Positions 1 to 11,969 of a stretch of DNA of 64,000 nucleotides are shown piece by piece. Under the pieces are notes generated by a model that had not been told where the DNA came from, ran no database searches, and saw only the letters and a list, made by a program, of their open reading frames with translations. How positions within the stretch are numbered: the stretch's first letter is position 1; every line of letters starts with the position of its first letter. This DNA is from Delphinus delphis (lineage: Eukaryota; Chordata; Mammalia; Artiodactyla; Delphinidae), in contig NC_082684.1 of the NCBI RefSeq assembly GCF_949987515.2, forward strand, positions 45,226,006 through 45,290,005. Reading direction: 5' to 3'. A program made the position numbers and the translations under genes.

Positions 1-2537
1 CCTCAACCCCACACCCACCCATTGGAATTGGGTTCAGAATCATTAGAGGCAGAGACCGTTTCCTTCTGTAGAAACCAAAAAGGGCAGATGAGTTGTCTCT
101 CAGCCTCTCTTGCAGCTAGAGATCTGGTCCCTGCACCTGAGCTTGGCCAATCAGAAGTACCCATCCCAGACACTAAATCTGGCACTATAATCTACAGGGG
201 TGGAAACAGTTGAGAATTCCCTTGCTGCAGTGGCAGTGGGTGTCTTCAGTGCCACACAGGAGCCCTTAGCATGCTGGGTCAGCCAAGCCACAGTGCCCAG
301 TGTTCAGCTACTACGCTAGCAGTGTCCTCCCCAGACCAGCTCGGTGGGGGTGGTTTAGCTCTTGCTGTGTAGCTCCCTTCAGTTCTGCTCAGTTCCTCAA
401 CCTGGTTCTCTAAATTTCCCAGCATTTTTGTGAGTTATACAATAATCCATTTGAAAAATTCCTTGCATGCTTAAGATAGCAAGAATTTGTCTCTGTTCTG
501 AGACTCTTCAATGATTGTCCAGTCTCTGTATCTGCCCCTGCCCCCAAGCTGTCACCCATACACTGCCAAACTCTTTTAAAAGCTTCACCTTGATCATGTC
601 ATTTCTTAAAATATGCTTAAGAAGGTAAAATGGACTCTACGTGGTTAAGAAAGTACAAAGAATTCTACATGAAGTCTAGCTCCCCAGCTTGATGGTCAAC
701 ATTCAGAATAACCCAGCCTCTCAGTCTAAAGGAGCTGCCATTTTCTCTGCTGTCTGTCTATCCAGTAGTTTTCCAAAAAAATGTTATGAGATCCATAGAG
801 ATAAATAAATTTTAAGAACCAATAACACGACACAATTGAAGCAAATACTTCATGAAAAAAATACTATAGGCAATAAACTGATATTTTCTATTCCTCTCTC
901 CTTTTTTTTTTTTTCACTTAAAAAAAATGCTGGTTGACACTCATCAAATTGATTTGGAAAACACAGGCTTAGCCTTACTTGTGGTTTTCTGGCCACCCAC
1001 ACTCTGTTACCAGTTTATGACATGGGCAGGAACTACATAAAGGAATTCACTTAAAATCTTCCCTTAATCCCACTTGTCCTATTAGGGTTTCTTATATTTA
1101 CACAAACCTTGCAGGAAAAAAAAAAAAAAGCCAAAATTGACATCATGACAACGAAGGGCTGCAAAATAATATTCTCAGGGCTAACTGAAGAATACTGTGC
1201 TTGAATATGCAATTAAATCAAGGATAAAAAACTTGTCTTTCCAATCTTTTATATGATTTTGCACATTACCACGGAAGAAGAGTTTTATTCCACACTCACA
1301 AAGGCATTTTTTGCTTAGGGTTGGTCTCTTGGAAAAAGTCCTGCTTTGGTTCAAGGGTTAGGGCACTGGCTACCCTGATTTATTTGACCCAGGATGTTTC
1401 TCTGCAGAAACTCTAACCAAATATGTGTGTAACAAATCATTGCTGACATTCTTCAGATGAATGAGGTAGACTTAGATCAGTGAAATGATTAGAATAAAAT
1501 GATTAGAAAAAGTCAAGTCTACAAGGGTGGGCATGACGGGTTTCAATGAACTGTTAAAACTGCAAATGTCTCTTGATAAAAAGTGGACTGAGGATGGGGG
1601 TTGGAGTCTAGAAACAGAGATAGGTGAAAACTGGCAAAGACTGAACAGCTCAGGGCTGGTAGAGGCACATCTGAGTTCCTGCCCCAGGGACATCCTCTCA
1701 CCAGCTGCTGCCCTTTCACAGCGTACCACTCCCTTCCACGAGGTTTCTGGTGTCAGTGTATCTACTCCTTATGGTTGGATGGCCTGTAGCCTTTGTGCTT
1801 TGCAGCCCATTATAACAATCTGTTAACCTTTGTGAATACCTAATACGTAGCAGAATGTGCTCCCTTGAGGTTAGAACTACACACTGAAGTAAGAAAGGAA
1901 AGATTTTTTTTTTCTTTCATTTAATTCCACAGTGGTTCATCTTCCGACACAGCATTGTATTCATCCATCTTTGTGGGCTGGAAAGCTAGCCATTTGGAGT
2001 CAGACACACAGAGCAGATTCTCCCCCGCAAGAGCTTGGGGGAGCATAAATAATGACCTCTCTCCCTTCCTCCTGTTAGCCGAAATCTCTTAGTCTCCTGG
2101 CTATTTCCAATCACTTTGGAGCCTTCTGCAGCTCTCTGCTTCACAGCTTCCTTTCTCTGCAGTAGAAGCAGCACAGAAGAGTTGCCAAAATAAAACCAAA
2201 TCAGAAATCCCTTGGTAAACAGGAAAATGCATCCTGACTCCTGCATCCTGATGGTCTCATTTCTGCCCCTTCTGCCTACGCCTCCCAGTCTATCCTCACA
2301 GTACCCTTCAGAGATTCAGGCTTTTGTCACAGTGAAAAGCTGCCGGTATTGGGGAGACTGGCATTTATTTACTTTGTCTAATCCACGGGGACATCCTTGC
2401 CTTTCTCTGCACTAGCATTTGAGGGTAGTGGTAAAGTAAGGGAAGTTGTCTAATGGATCATGGAAATGAACTCTGGAAATTGGAAACAATCAATGACAAG
2501 TATTCCTAATGCTGCCCTCCTCCTGTACAGAGGAAGT
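1..2537. other. Unassigned non-coding sequence
   Basis: I see no supported gene or recognisable repeat here. Short open frames exist on both strands (for example 1527-1826 plus) but none has splice-like borders, protein-like composition or a family motif. There are short homopolymer runs (T at 901-914, A around 1116-1129). It reads as unique intergenic or intronic DNA, perhaps with very old repeats that I cannot name. Confidence 0.6.
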
Positions 2538-2665
2538 AATACAGAATAGGGGTTAAGAACCTGTAGTCAGATGACTTAGGTTTAAATCCCGCTCTGCCTC
2601 TAACTCCTTATCTGAGCTTGAGACATTACTTAACCTCTCAAAGCCTGGGTTTCCTTCTTTGCACT
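2538..2665 (+). mobile_element. MIR-type SINE fragment
   Basis: The segment follows the MIR consensus in order: GGTTAAGAACC, then TTTAAATCCCGCTCTGCC, then CTTATCTGAGCTTGAGACATT, then ACTTAACCTCTCAAAGCCTG and GGTTTCC. MIR is an ancient tRNA-derived SINE shared by all mammals. It is diverged and has no tail, as expected for a fossil copy. Ends are approximate. Confidence 0.85.
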
Positions 2666-3124
2666 CTATTCTATTATCCCCTGCAGGGACAAAGGTGTGT
2701 GCTCTACCCTCCAGGAACTTGCACTGAAACGGAAAGAGTACTCAGCCACATGTTTACATCATTGTTGTCCCGGTGTTTCACCAACCGTGGATGCTGTGAC
2801 CATCAAGTGCCTGGTAAGAATGTGAGAATGTGGGTCAAGTGCTTTCCTTAACATGACTTAGGAGCTAGAGCTCACCTTTCCCTCCATGGTTCGTTTAGTC
2901 TTTAAAGACAAATGACACCCTTGGCCTTCCAGGTTCGTTGATTTCCTGGTGATACGACACTAACCTGAGGTTTCAAAGCAGAGTCTTTCCTTGTCAAGAG
3001 CATGTATGCCACAACGCTAGCATCCTATTCAGGAGTGACCCAAGCGCTGAAAATTGATGCTTCTGGTGGCAAATGAATGGGTTTCATTCTGCAGCAAAAT
3101 TTCTCTTTTCAAGATGAGAGGAGC
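2666..3124. other. Unassigned non-coding sequence
   Basis: Unique-looking sequence between the MIR and the TTCC tract. No gene or repeat recognised. Confidence 0.5.
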
Positions 3125-3206
3125 CTGCCTTCCTTCCTTCCTTCCTTCCTTCCTTCCTTCCTTCCTTTCTTCCTTCCTTCCTCCCTCCCTCCCTCCCTTC
3201 CTTCTC
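3125..3206. repeat. (TTCC)n / (TCCC)n microsatellite
   Basis: About 80 bp of near-perfect CCTT tetranucleotide repeat that grades into CCCT units near the 3' side. The unit change suggests point mutation followed by local expansion. Proline/serine/phenylalanine/leucine-rich open frames across it (3054-3269) are artefacts of the repeat. Confidence 0.97.
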
Positions 3207-4388
3207 TTTGCCTATTTGCTACCAGAAATCATAGAATTATTTGGGACACGTTTCTTTACTTCTAAGTAAGGGTTGTTGACATCAGCTGGATATTACGGAG
3301 TCCTACCAAATATCTAGTGTGTTTAATTAGATCATGGTATTGTTGACAACTCATAAGTCCAATTTTTTTCTTCTTCTTTTGTTTTTTTTAAACTAATCTG
3401 GAGGACATCAGAACGGACTAAAACATTTTCCCCATCTGCAAAAGATTTCACAGACAAACAGTACTTAAGCTGAGAAATCCCTCTATATATTTGTCAGTAG
3501 ACCAATTCTCCTCATTGGTAGAGGGAGGTTTATAACTGGAATCCTTTGTGCATTGTGGAAGACAAACACACATGCATTTTACATGAGCAAATTCTAAACC
3601 AGCCAGCCATGATTTTTTTTCAATTACACTTTCTTCAAAATAACCTCCTTTAGAACCAGTTCTCAAAGGTTTTCTCCCCATTATTGTAAGTTGCTCTTGG
3701 ATCCCTGGCAAGGGTGCAGAGAGAAAACTGAGAGTCAAAGGTTTCCATGTAACGACAGTTATTTTTTTGCTTTGGAAGCTGCCTATTTTTGTTCTCTCTG
3801 GAGAGAGAACTGCAGAAGACTTTTACGTCTGTCTCAAAATTCATTGTTTTTAGGTTTACCGAGTTCAGACTTTAAAAAAAACTCTCAACAAAAGAAACAC
3901 AAAAGTAACACTTATCCTTTCTGTGCATGTCAGGGAGTCTGTTCAGCACTTGTGCCTGTTTGGAGTAACATCGCACATTGCATATTGGCATTTACTGTGA
4001 AACACTACAAACTTAAAAGTAGCAACAGGAGGATACCGTGGGGACAGCTGTGTTCTTTATGTGAATTGATTCAAGGCTCTCATTCATAAATTAGCTAAAC
4101 CTTTGGGTTAGTTTTTTGTTTCTTTGTTTGTTTTTCAGGTGGTAACTCAGTAAACACTGGATCCAAGCCACTCCCAATGCTACCATTTAAACAAATTATT
4201 TGAAGTCTGGATTTCACATTTGTCGGGGTAAAAAAAAGCTTAATATTTCAAAACCAATCTTAGCTTTTATTCTTGCGTAATTAGTGGTCCTTTTGGGAAG
4301 GGGAGAAATGCTTAACATAAAATAATGCGAAGGCGATAAAGGCAGAAAATTCAGAAGTAGAAACTAAGAGGGAGGCAGTACAGAGGAG
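3207..4388. other. Unassigned non-coding sequence
   Basis: No supported gene. A 132-codon open frame (3691-4089 plus) has no recognisable domain and no splice or start context. Short T-rich runs occur around 3363-3391 and 4113-4137. Confidence 0.5.
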
Positions 4389-4437
4389 ATGGGAAAAAAA
4401 GGAGGGAGGAGGAGAAGAAAAAGGAGAGAGAGAGATT
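4389..4437 (+). repeat. Purine-rich (GGA/GA)n low-complexity tract
   Basis: A run made only of G and A, ending in GAGAGAGAGAGA. It is a simple polypurine tract with no other feature attached. Confidence 0.9.
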
Positions 4438-7400
4438 ACATTGGTTGTATGAGCCTTTACAAAGGGCAGGGAAAAAAGAGAATTTAATGAGCGGACTTAA
4501 CGTCATCACTGGATGGTGTTGGTGAGTACAGCAAAACAGACACTGAGAGTTTATCCAAAAAATTCCTTCAGGCTCTGATACAAAGTTTTCAAATGCTTAT
4601 CTAAACCCAGCAAGCCCTATAGGAATGGCTTGAGTAAAGCTTAATATAACCCACATGGTAGCTGGGAGCCCCCTACCCTTTTGAGATCTAGACAAGTTTG
4701 GCATGCGCCCTTGATCTGTGTCTCATAGAGGCCCAGATCTCTTTTGATAAAGTCAGATTTATCAGTTTTTCTTTTGTGGGTCATACATTTTAAGTCCTAT
4801 CTTACAAATCTTTGCCCTCAAAAGGAGGTATTTTTAATATAAGATTTCAAGCAATTTTAAATTGAACATTTGACCTCCCTGCCAGCCTCCCCTCCACCAA
4901 GATTTCACACTGACCACTCCATGCACAGATGCTTCAGACTAACACCATCCCCTGGCCCCTCACCCCCATACACTCCAGATTCTCCCCAACTCTAAGTCCT
5001 AAACTCCAAATCCTTCTCCCTCTAACATACAGCTATTTGAACTTCTAAAGCTCCAGGGTTAGCTTTGTGTAAATAAAACCTACAAGCTGCCCAGCAAGTC
5101 AAAAGAATTTTCCAGAACACAGTTGTGAGTGTAATAGCAGTTTTCCTCTTCTTTACATTATTGAACTAACTCAAACTTCTGGCCCAAGTTTCCCATCAAC
5201 ATTTTGGGATTTTAAAAATTAAACTCTTTTATTGAAATAATATCCCAAACCTTTAACACCTAGAGACTTCAGACACTTGTTCTCTTTTTACTCATTGCAT
5301 TCATACTTCTGAGTATGATATGATGTGGCTGAATAAGAAATGAATAGGCTACCTCTCTCCATGGTAACACCCTTGTCTTCTGGTCTTAATGACATTCAAC
5401 GTAATCATCTCACAGGCCAGTGACTACTCCTCTTATTTCCAATTCCTGAAACCATTTTGCCCACGTCTACCAATGGAAAATCCCAGGCATTGCAGGGTTA
5501 CTCTATAACATAGGACTCGACCTTAAATTGCTCTTCTCAAGAGTTGAACTTCAACTTTAGGATTCATAGAATCTTTAACAATTTATCTTTAGCGGGATTT
5601 CAAACTGTCCTGCCACCTTAAGTTCAACATGTCCCAGAGAGAATTTGTCTTTCCTTCCAAAATGGCTCACTCTCCTTTTCAACTGCCCCATCTCTAGCAG
5701 TGTTCAAATCACATTGGACTCTTACATCCTCCTTAGCCTCTGTCTGTTACTATGAAATGGCTAATACTTGTCCTTTTTTCTCCATTCCCACCTTATACCA
5801 GATCTTCCTTGAGTTACTGCTATAACTTCTATTCTCCCTCCATTCTTTCTCTCTTCAACTCTCCTGACTCTGTCATCAACCCCACATCATTTCTGTACTA
5901 GGCAGACCTTTCCATATTTGCTCAATGACCTACACTGAATCCCTCTGGCCTACCACACCTCCTGACTTTGAGGACTCCTGAAGACAGGCTTCACCCCACC
6001 TATGTGAGATATCTCCCAACATGAGCTCCATTCCAGGAGGCTGGTCTCCTGGCTCTCCCCATGTGTACCAAGCTCATTCTGCCTTTGAGTCCTTTCCTTG
6101 GACTACTGACTCTCCCTAAAGACTCACAACTTAAAATGCTCCCCTTTCATGGTCACGTTTTAAATCCTTCTCTTTCAAAACTTGGTCACCTTACCTTCTC
6201 CAACAAATTTCACTTTTCCCTAAACTATTGCTTCTCTTATAATTCACTGAGCCTAGTTTGAAATATCTGGATAATATCATCCAGGCCACAGAGTTCGTGA
6301 TAATCAAATGGAAACAGATTTTTTAAAAAGTCAATATGCTTATAATACAGAGGCTCCATTAGACAGGAACTGAGCCCCGAGGCCCTGGTAAGTAGATTTG
6401 GACTCTGTTCCTCCCCTTGACATTTCCTTACATAGCGCTCATTTACAGGGGGACTGAAAGCGTCCTGGGGAAAACAAAAGACGTGAATGCTGCTCACCGA
6501 TGGGATCACACCACACAGCCATGTCTGATGGACTGGGTTGGCCCCAGCAGGAGCCGGAAGGACAACAGAGTCTTTAGAGAGAAGTTGTCACTGGGAAGGC
6601 AGAATCTGGCCCAGTGATCCAGACTGGAGAGGTGATTTCAGGAATGGCCCAACAGCTGATACCAGAATCTTCCTGGCCTAGTCCAGGTGAGAGCACTTGT
6701 CATTGTAGAAAAAGGGCTCAGTTGTGTGAAACTGAACGAGCTGTGTATTAAGCACTGTAGCACTTCGGGGCTCAATAAACCTCACTGACAACCCTTTCTT
6801 CTATTTCCTCAGCCTCCTGCCAGGGCTGACTACACACGAGCATTCTTTCCTCTTTGCCAGAATGGTGACAAGATCTCTGGCCTCAGGGTATAGTGGCATT
6901 ATTCCAATTTCCCAAACAATGGGTGCAGTGGAGTCCCACCTCCACAGGTGGCTAGAGGGAAAGGGAGCCAAGTTCCACTCCTAGAGGGGCACCTCTATAG
7001 ACCTGCCAGGGCCCAGGGCTGCAGATTCCCGGCTCAGCTTGACACCGATCACAGTGGCCTGTGAGTGAGTGAAAGGCTGGATCACACTTTGAGGCCCACT
7101 CATCATTGCTGTGCTTGCACCCACTTAAACCTCTCAGGATGGTTAAGGTCCATTTTCTAGTCCTGGACAGAAAGTGCAATCTTTTTCCTCTACACGAAAG
7201 AAGAGATTCAGGGTACAGACCGAAAACAAGCGCACTTTAACGCGACCTGCTGTCTTTCCATGACCAAAAAGAAGAGGATTCGTATTAAATAAAAGGGCTA
7301 CATGTTCTCACCAGCGCAGGCAGGGCTGGGTGCAACCTGCCAGTGAAGGGGAAGTTGATCTGATGGCCTGTGGGTTCCTGGGAAGATGGGTCCTTCTTAA

Positions 7401-8059
7401 TTCACTTGGGAGAAGAAATAGCCCGAGTGTTGAGGTCTCAGAAGCTGCGACAGCAGTAGGATAGACCAAGTGACTGTCCTAACCCTCACGTGGCTCTGGG
7501 GCCCTTCATTTCAGGGGCCATTTAATGTGGGACGGTCTCTAAAGGAGCGCAGCCAGTCATGAAGCCCGGACTGTCGTGTCACATCATCAGTGACTGGAGG
7601 ATGATAACTCGCCCTTTGAAATCATGGCTACAACCATTCCCATACTTACATTTCAAGTATGTATTACCACCAGTATTCAAATGACACATTATAACCAAGT
7701 TCATCAGCCATATACACATACATCCCATCAACTTCTTACACTAGGGCACAATCTGGTGTCCAAAGGAAAAACATCTTATTGCGAAGTGGCATTTGCTTAG
7801 GGAGACTAAGACCACTAAGAGGGGAGAGTACAAGGTCTCTACCAAGATACTACGTTTAACCAAAAGGAGACACTCTCTCGTTCTGTGAGGCATTAGTGAG
7901 GCTCTGGCTTCAAGACCCAGTGGCAACATAGTCATTTCAGCTTTGGATGTGTTGATTTCTAGCACTATTATTATGGAAGTTGAACTATGAAATAGGTTAT
8001 ATTTGGGTATTAATTTCCTTCTGTATTTGTTTTTATAACCTTAAAATACATCAAAGTTC
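4438..8059. other. Unassigned, mostly unique non-coding sequence
   Basis: I see no gene. The part around 5640-6250 is pyrimidine-rich and has the texture of a very old dispersed repeat, but I cannot place it in a family. Open frames of 60-90 codons here look like chance. Confidence 0.5.
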
Positions 8060-8999
8060 TCAGAATTCTATAAAACATTTGTGTACACATCTAACAAGGC
8101 ACAAATGTTTAGATTTTACTTCCAGGTTTTTTGAAAAACAAACAAAATAAAATATTATGGTTACAGTGGAGGCTCTTGTTTCCCTCTCCAGCACTATTTG
8201 TTCTTTCCTCCCCTCCTACAATCAACTTTTCCTGTTGCTTATCCTCCACGTCTACAGTTTTAAATCTTTAAAAAAAAATCTTACGATCATTCATACCCAC
8301 AGATAACATATAGTATGGCTTTGAGTTTTTAAACTTTTACACCAAAGCTATCATACTGTACAAATCTTTCAGTAACTTGCTTTTTTTTCCTATTTTTTTA
8401 CACCTACCCATGTTGATACATTTACCTCTGTCCGTTCATGCTGTATTGTCTTGTTACACGAAATACCATGGCCCAGAAGTAGCAGCATCACTAGGGGGCT
8501 TCTTCAAAAGGCAGAACCCAAGCCCCACCCCAGAACTAAAGATTCCCCAGGTAGTTTTCACATGAAAGTCAGGAAAAAACCCTGTTGTATTGCATTTCAT
8601 TATACGAACATCGCCACAACTTACTTATACTATATAATATACAAATACATTATAATATATGTGTAAATATATTTATTGTTCCCCTATTGATGGACATTCA
8701 AGTTGTTTCCATTTCTTTTTCTATCAGAAACAATGCTGCAATGAATATACTTATATGCGTCTTAAAGCGCACATGTGTAAGAGTTTTGCTGGGTAATTAC
8801 TTGAAAGTAGAAATGCAAAGTTGAAAGTATGTTCATCTGTTCATCTTCAACATGATATTGCCAAATTGCTTTCCAAAGAGGCTGTGCAAATTTTATACTC
8901 CCTTCTGCAGTGTACAATCAGATCCTTGACAACACTTGATATTGTTAAAATCTTTTTGAATTTTGCAAGTCTGATGAGAGTGAAATTATATCTCATGTG
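8060..8999 (-). mobile_element. Old L1 3' portion, reverse orientation
   Basis: Read on the plus strand this is the reverse complement of the L1 ORF2 C-terminal and 3' region. Landmarks include CCCATGTTGATACATTTACC, GATGGACATTCAAGTTGTTT, CAATGCTGCAATGAATAT and CATGATATTGCCAAATTGCT. Divergence from the L1 consensus is high, pointing to an old L1M-type copy. A hAT-type fragment interrupts it at about 8466-8570. It stops abruptly near 9000, where a second L1 3' end begins. Confidence 0.8.
8466..8570 (-). mobile_element. MER5A-like hAT (Charlie) fragment inside L1
   Basis: The sequence GCAGCATCACTAGGGGGCTT, followed by GCAGAACCCAAGCCCCACCCC and GATTCCCCAGG, follows the MER5A pattern. MER5A is a non-autonomous hAT DNA transposon of placental mammals. 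L1 homology (GTATTG on both sides) resumes after it, so it inserted into the L1. Orientation is tentative. Confidence 0.65.
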
Positions 9000-9357
9000 A
9001 TTTTTTTCTTCTTTTTACTGCTTTATTGAAGTATAACTGACATACATCAAGTTGTACAAAAAGTGTGCAATTTGGTGTCTTGACATATTTACACTCCTGT
9101 GAAACTATCACCATAGTCAAGATAATGAATATGTCTGTTGGCCTCCGAATTTTCTCATGTCTTTCCATAATCTCTCCCTCCTGCTCCTCCCCTGCCCCAG
9201 GCACCACGGATTTGCTTTCTGTCACCATAGATAGTTATCGCTTTCTAGAATTTTATGTAAGTGGAATCATATACACTCTTTTTTTGTATGGCTTCTTTTC
9301 TTCAGCATATTTATTCCAAGATCCATCCATGATGTTTCTTATATCAATAGCTCTTTT

Positions 9358-9679
9358 TCGTTTTTTAATTTATTTATTTTTGGCTGCACTGGGTCCCCAC
9401 TGCTGCGCGCAGGCTGTCTCCAGACACGGCGCGTGGGCTTCCCATTGCAGCGGTCCCCCCACCCTCAGCGGAGCACAGGCTCTAGGCATGCGGGCCCCAG
9501 CAGCTGCGGCACACGTGCTCAATAGCTGTGGCCCACAGGCTCTAGAGCACAGGCCCAGCAGCCGTGGCCCATGGGCCCAGTTGCTCCGCGGCATGCGGGA
9601 TCCTCCCGGACCAGGGCCCGAACCCTTGTCCCCCGCACCGGCACGCGGACTCCCAACCACTGCGCCACCAGGGAAGTCC
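9358..9679 (-). mobile_element. CHR-type tRNA-derived SINE (long form), reverse
   Basis: On the minus strand it begins with a GACTTCCCTGGTGGCGCAGT-type head (tRNA A box region) and reaches TGTGGC/CACAACT-rich sequence and an A-rich tail, seen here as TTTTTTAATTTATTTATTTT. Candidate target duplication TAGCTCTTTT / TAGCTCATTT lies at 9348-9357 and 9680-9689. This about 320-bp form differs from the short form in its 3' body. CpG-rich, so moderately young. Open frames across it are SINE translation only. Confidence 0.88.
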
Positions 9680-9695
9680 TAGCTCATTTGTTTTT

Positions 9696-9890
9696 CTTTG
9701 CGGTACGCGGGCCTCTCGCTGTTATGGCCTCTTCCGTTGCGGAGCAACAGGCTCCGGACGCACAGGCCCAGCGGCCATGGCTCACGGGCGCAGCTACTCC
9801 GCGGCATGTGAGATCTTCCCAGACCGGGGCACGAAGCCGTGTCCCCTGCATCGGCAGGCGGACTCTCAACCACTGTGCCACCGGGAAGCC
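9696..9890 (-). mobile_element. CHR-type tRNA-derived SINE (short form), reverse
   Basis: The minus strand carries the short-form CHR body, ending in GCCCGCGTACCGC. It is flanked by a perfect 13-bp target duplication, CTCATTTGTTTTT, at 9683-9695 and 9891-9903. The tail is only a few bases before the T-rich duplication. It landed just 16 bp from the end of the preceding SINE. Confidence 0.93.
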
Positions 9891-10552
9891 CTCATTTGTT
9901 TTTAATGCTGGAAAGTATTCATTACATTAATATGCCACAATTCGTTTATCATTCACCTGTTGGTGGACATTTGGGTTCTTTTACATTTGTATTACAAATA
10001 AACCTGCTATGAATATTTGGTCCAAGTTTTTGTGTGGTCATATGCTTTCATTTCTCTTGGGTCAATACTTAGGAGTAGAATGGCTGGATTGTGTGGTAGG
10101 TGTATGTTAAGCTTCTTAAGAAATTGTCAAATTGTTTTCCAAAAGTGGTTGTATCATTTTACATTCCCACCAGCAGTAGATGAGAGTTTTAGTTGTTCCA
10201 CATCCTTGCCAACAATTGGCATTATGTCTTTTTAATTTTAGCCATTTTAATAGGTGTGCAGTAGTATCACATGGTGCTTTTAATTTTCATTTCCCTATTG
10301 ACTCATGATGTTGAGTCCTTTCATGCATTTATTTACCGTTCTTTTTATCTTTGATGAAGTGACTATTCAAATATTTTGGCCATTTTAAAACTTGGGCTGT
10401 AGGGCGCGGTCAGCTAACTGCTACGCGGCAGGAAGCTGAAATAAGCTGAGTCATCCTTCCTGTGGCCACTGCGCTTGCGCTAAGTATACTAATGAGGTTT
10501 TAAAGTAGCGACCTATCCGATGCTGGCTCACAAATCGCACCATCGGCGAAAG

Positions 10553-10590
10553 CCAATCACAGAGCGACACATGTTCTTAATCCTATATAA
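10553..10590 (+). promoter_or_regulatory. LTR core promoter: CCAAT and TATA boxes
   Basis: CCAAT at 10553-10557 and TATATAA at 10584-10590 are spaced 31 bp start to start, a normal pol II arrangement. Transcription would be expected to start near 10612-10620. Present activity is unknown. Confidence 0.75.
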
Positions 10591-10650
10591 GCAGACTGCT
10601 ATAGGATTGCGGGGTCTTCCTTCCATCTTTCTTCAACCAAGCTGTGCTCC

Positions 10651-10656
10651 AATAAA
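10651..10656 (+). terminator. LTR polyadenylation signal AATAAA
   Basis: AATAAA lies 61 bp downstream of the TATA box inside the LTR, followed by a GTGTGG-type downstream element at 10679-10685. This places R between about 10615 and 10675. Confidence 0.75.
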
Positions 10657-11225
10657 GTGTGATACGAGAAGAATCTTGCGTGTGGCGGCTCGTTATTCTG
10701 CTGGTCGGAAACGGCTCGCCGCATTGGGCTGCTGGAGTTCTTAATTTTGCTCTTGAGTTTTTTTTTTTAATATATTCTAGATACAAATCTTTTATCAAAT
10801 ATGTGATTTTCATACATTTTCTCTCAGTCCATGAATTGTCTTTTCATTCTCTTATGTTGTCTTTCAAAAAAACAGAAGTTTTAAATTTTGATGAAGTCCA
10901 GGTTATCAACATTTTCTCTTATATTTAGGTCTTGTTTAATGTCTTTCAGCAATGTTTTTTAGTTCCAGTGTACAGGTCCTGCATCTTTTGTCAAATTTAT
11001 TCCCAAGTATTTCATATTTACTGTCATACATATTATAAATAGTATTATTTTCAATTTCTAATTGTTCACTGCTAATATGAAGAAATACAATTATTTTTTA
11101 ACTACTTACCTTGTATCATGCAACCTTAGGGGTTTGTTGATTTGGTAGGATTTTCTCCATACACAATCATGTCTACAAATACAGTTTTACTTCTTCCTTT
11201 CCAGTTTTTATTTATGCTATTCATT

Positions 11226-11922
11226 TAGTTAGTTAGATTTGCTGGATTATTTCGTTTGTGTTATTTTAGTGATTTCTTTAGGGATTATAATATATATCTT
11301 TAATTAGTCACAGTTCAACTTCAAGTGACGGTATACCTCTTCACATATAGCATAAGAACCTTATACCAATATATTCCCATTTTCCCCCTCCAGGCCTTTG
11401 TGTGTTGTTTGTTCTCATGCAGTTTACTTCTACATATGTTATAAATCTAACAACACATTGTTATGATTCTGGTTTTAGATGCTCAGTTATCTTTTAAAAT
11501 GATTAAAAATAAGAAAAAAATTTGTTGTATTTGCAGGTGAGCCTCATACCTTTGTGTAAATTCAGATTTCCATCTGGTTTTGGTTTCCTTCTGCTGGAAG
11601 CACTTCCTTTAACATTTCCAGAAATACTGGCTTGTGGTGGAATTCTCAGCTTTTCTAGGTTCAAAAGTCTCTGTTTTACCTTTTTGATAAATATTTTTGT
11701 TGGCTGTAGAATTCTAGATTTCCTGGTTTTACTTGTAGTACTTCAAAGATGGTGCTCCATTGTTTCCTGGCTTGCACTGTTTCTGGTGATTAAATCTGCT
11801 GTAATTTTTAGTCTTTGGTTTTCTGAAAATAATATGTCTTTTTGCTCTAGCTACTTTTAAGATTTTCTTTTTATCACTAATTTTAAGCAACTTGATTATG
11901 ATGTCCTCAGTGTAGTTTTCTT

Positions 11923-11969
<47 letters not shown>

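Larger units (their letters stand above)
10398..10723 (+). mobile_element. Solo LTR of an endogenous retrovirus, 326 bp
   Basis: Begins TGTAGGGCGCGG and ends GGCTCGCCGCA, i.e. canonical TG...CA ends. It is flanked by perfect 6-bp repeats TTGGGC (10392-10397 and 10724-10729). The interrupted L1 reads continuously once the insert and one repeat are removed. U3 has a CCAAT box (10553-10557) and TATATAA (10584-10590). R has AATAAA at 10651-10656, followed by a GT-rich U5. Many CpGs survive, so it looks young for this window. A 6-bp duplication is typical of class II (betaretrovirus-like) elements; that class call is inference. No internal retroviral genes remain. Confidence 0.9.
9002..11225 (-). 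mobile_element. L1 3' half, reverse orientation, carrying three insertions
   Basis: Starts with the reverse complement of an L1 3' UTR (GCTTTATTGAAGTATAACTG, then TGTGAAACTATCACCATAG). It continues through ORF2-derived landmarks such as TTGGTGGACATTTGGGTTC, CTAGGAGTAGAATGGCTGG-like sequence and ATTCCCACCAGCAGTAGATG. Homology is continuous across three later insertions: SINEs at 9358-9679 and 9696-9890, and an LTR at 10398-10723. It peters out near 11225. No intact ORF2 remains. Confidence 0.85.

Noticed and set aside
3054..3269. Pro/Ser/Leu-rich open frames
   Set aside because: They are translations of the TTCC microsatellite.
9370..9930. Several 60-200-codon frames on both strands
   Set aside because: They read through two CHR SINEs. 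The same arginine/glycine/proline-rich peptides recur at every SINE copy (13525, 20009, 24676, 26027, 42041, 56272).
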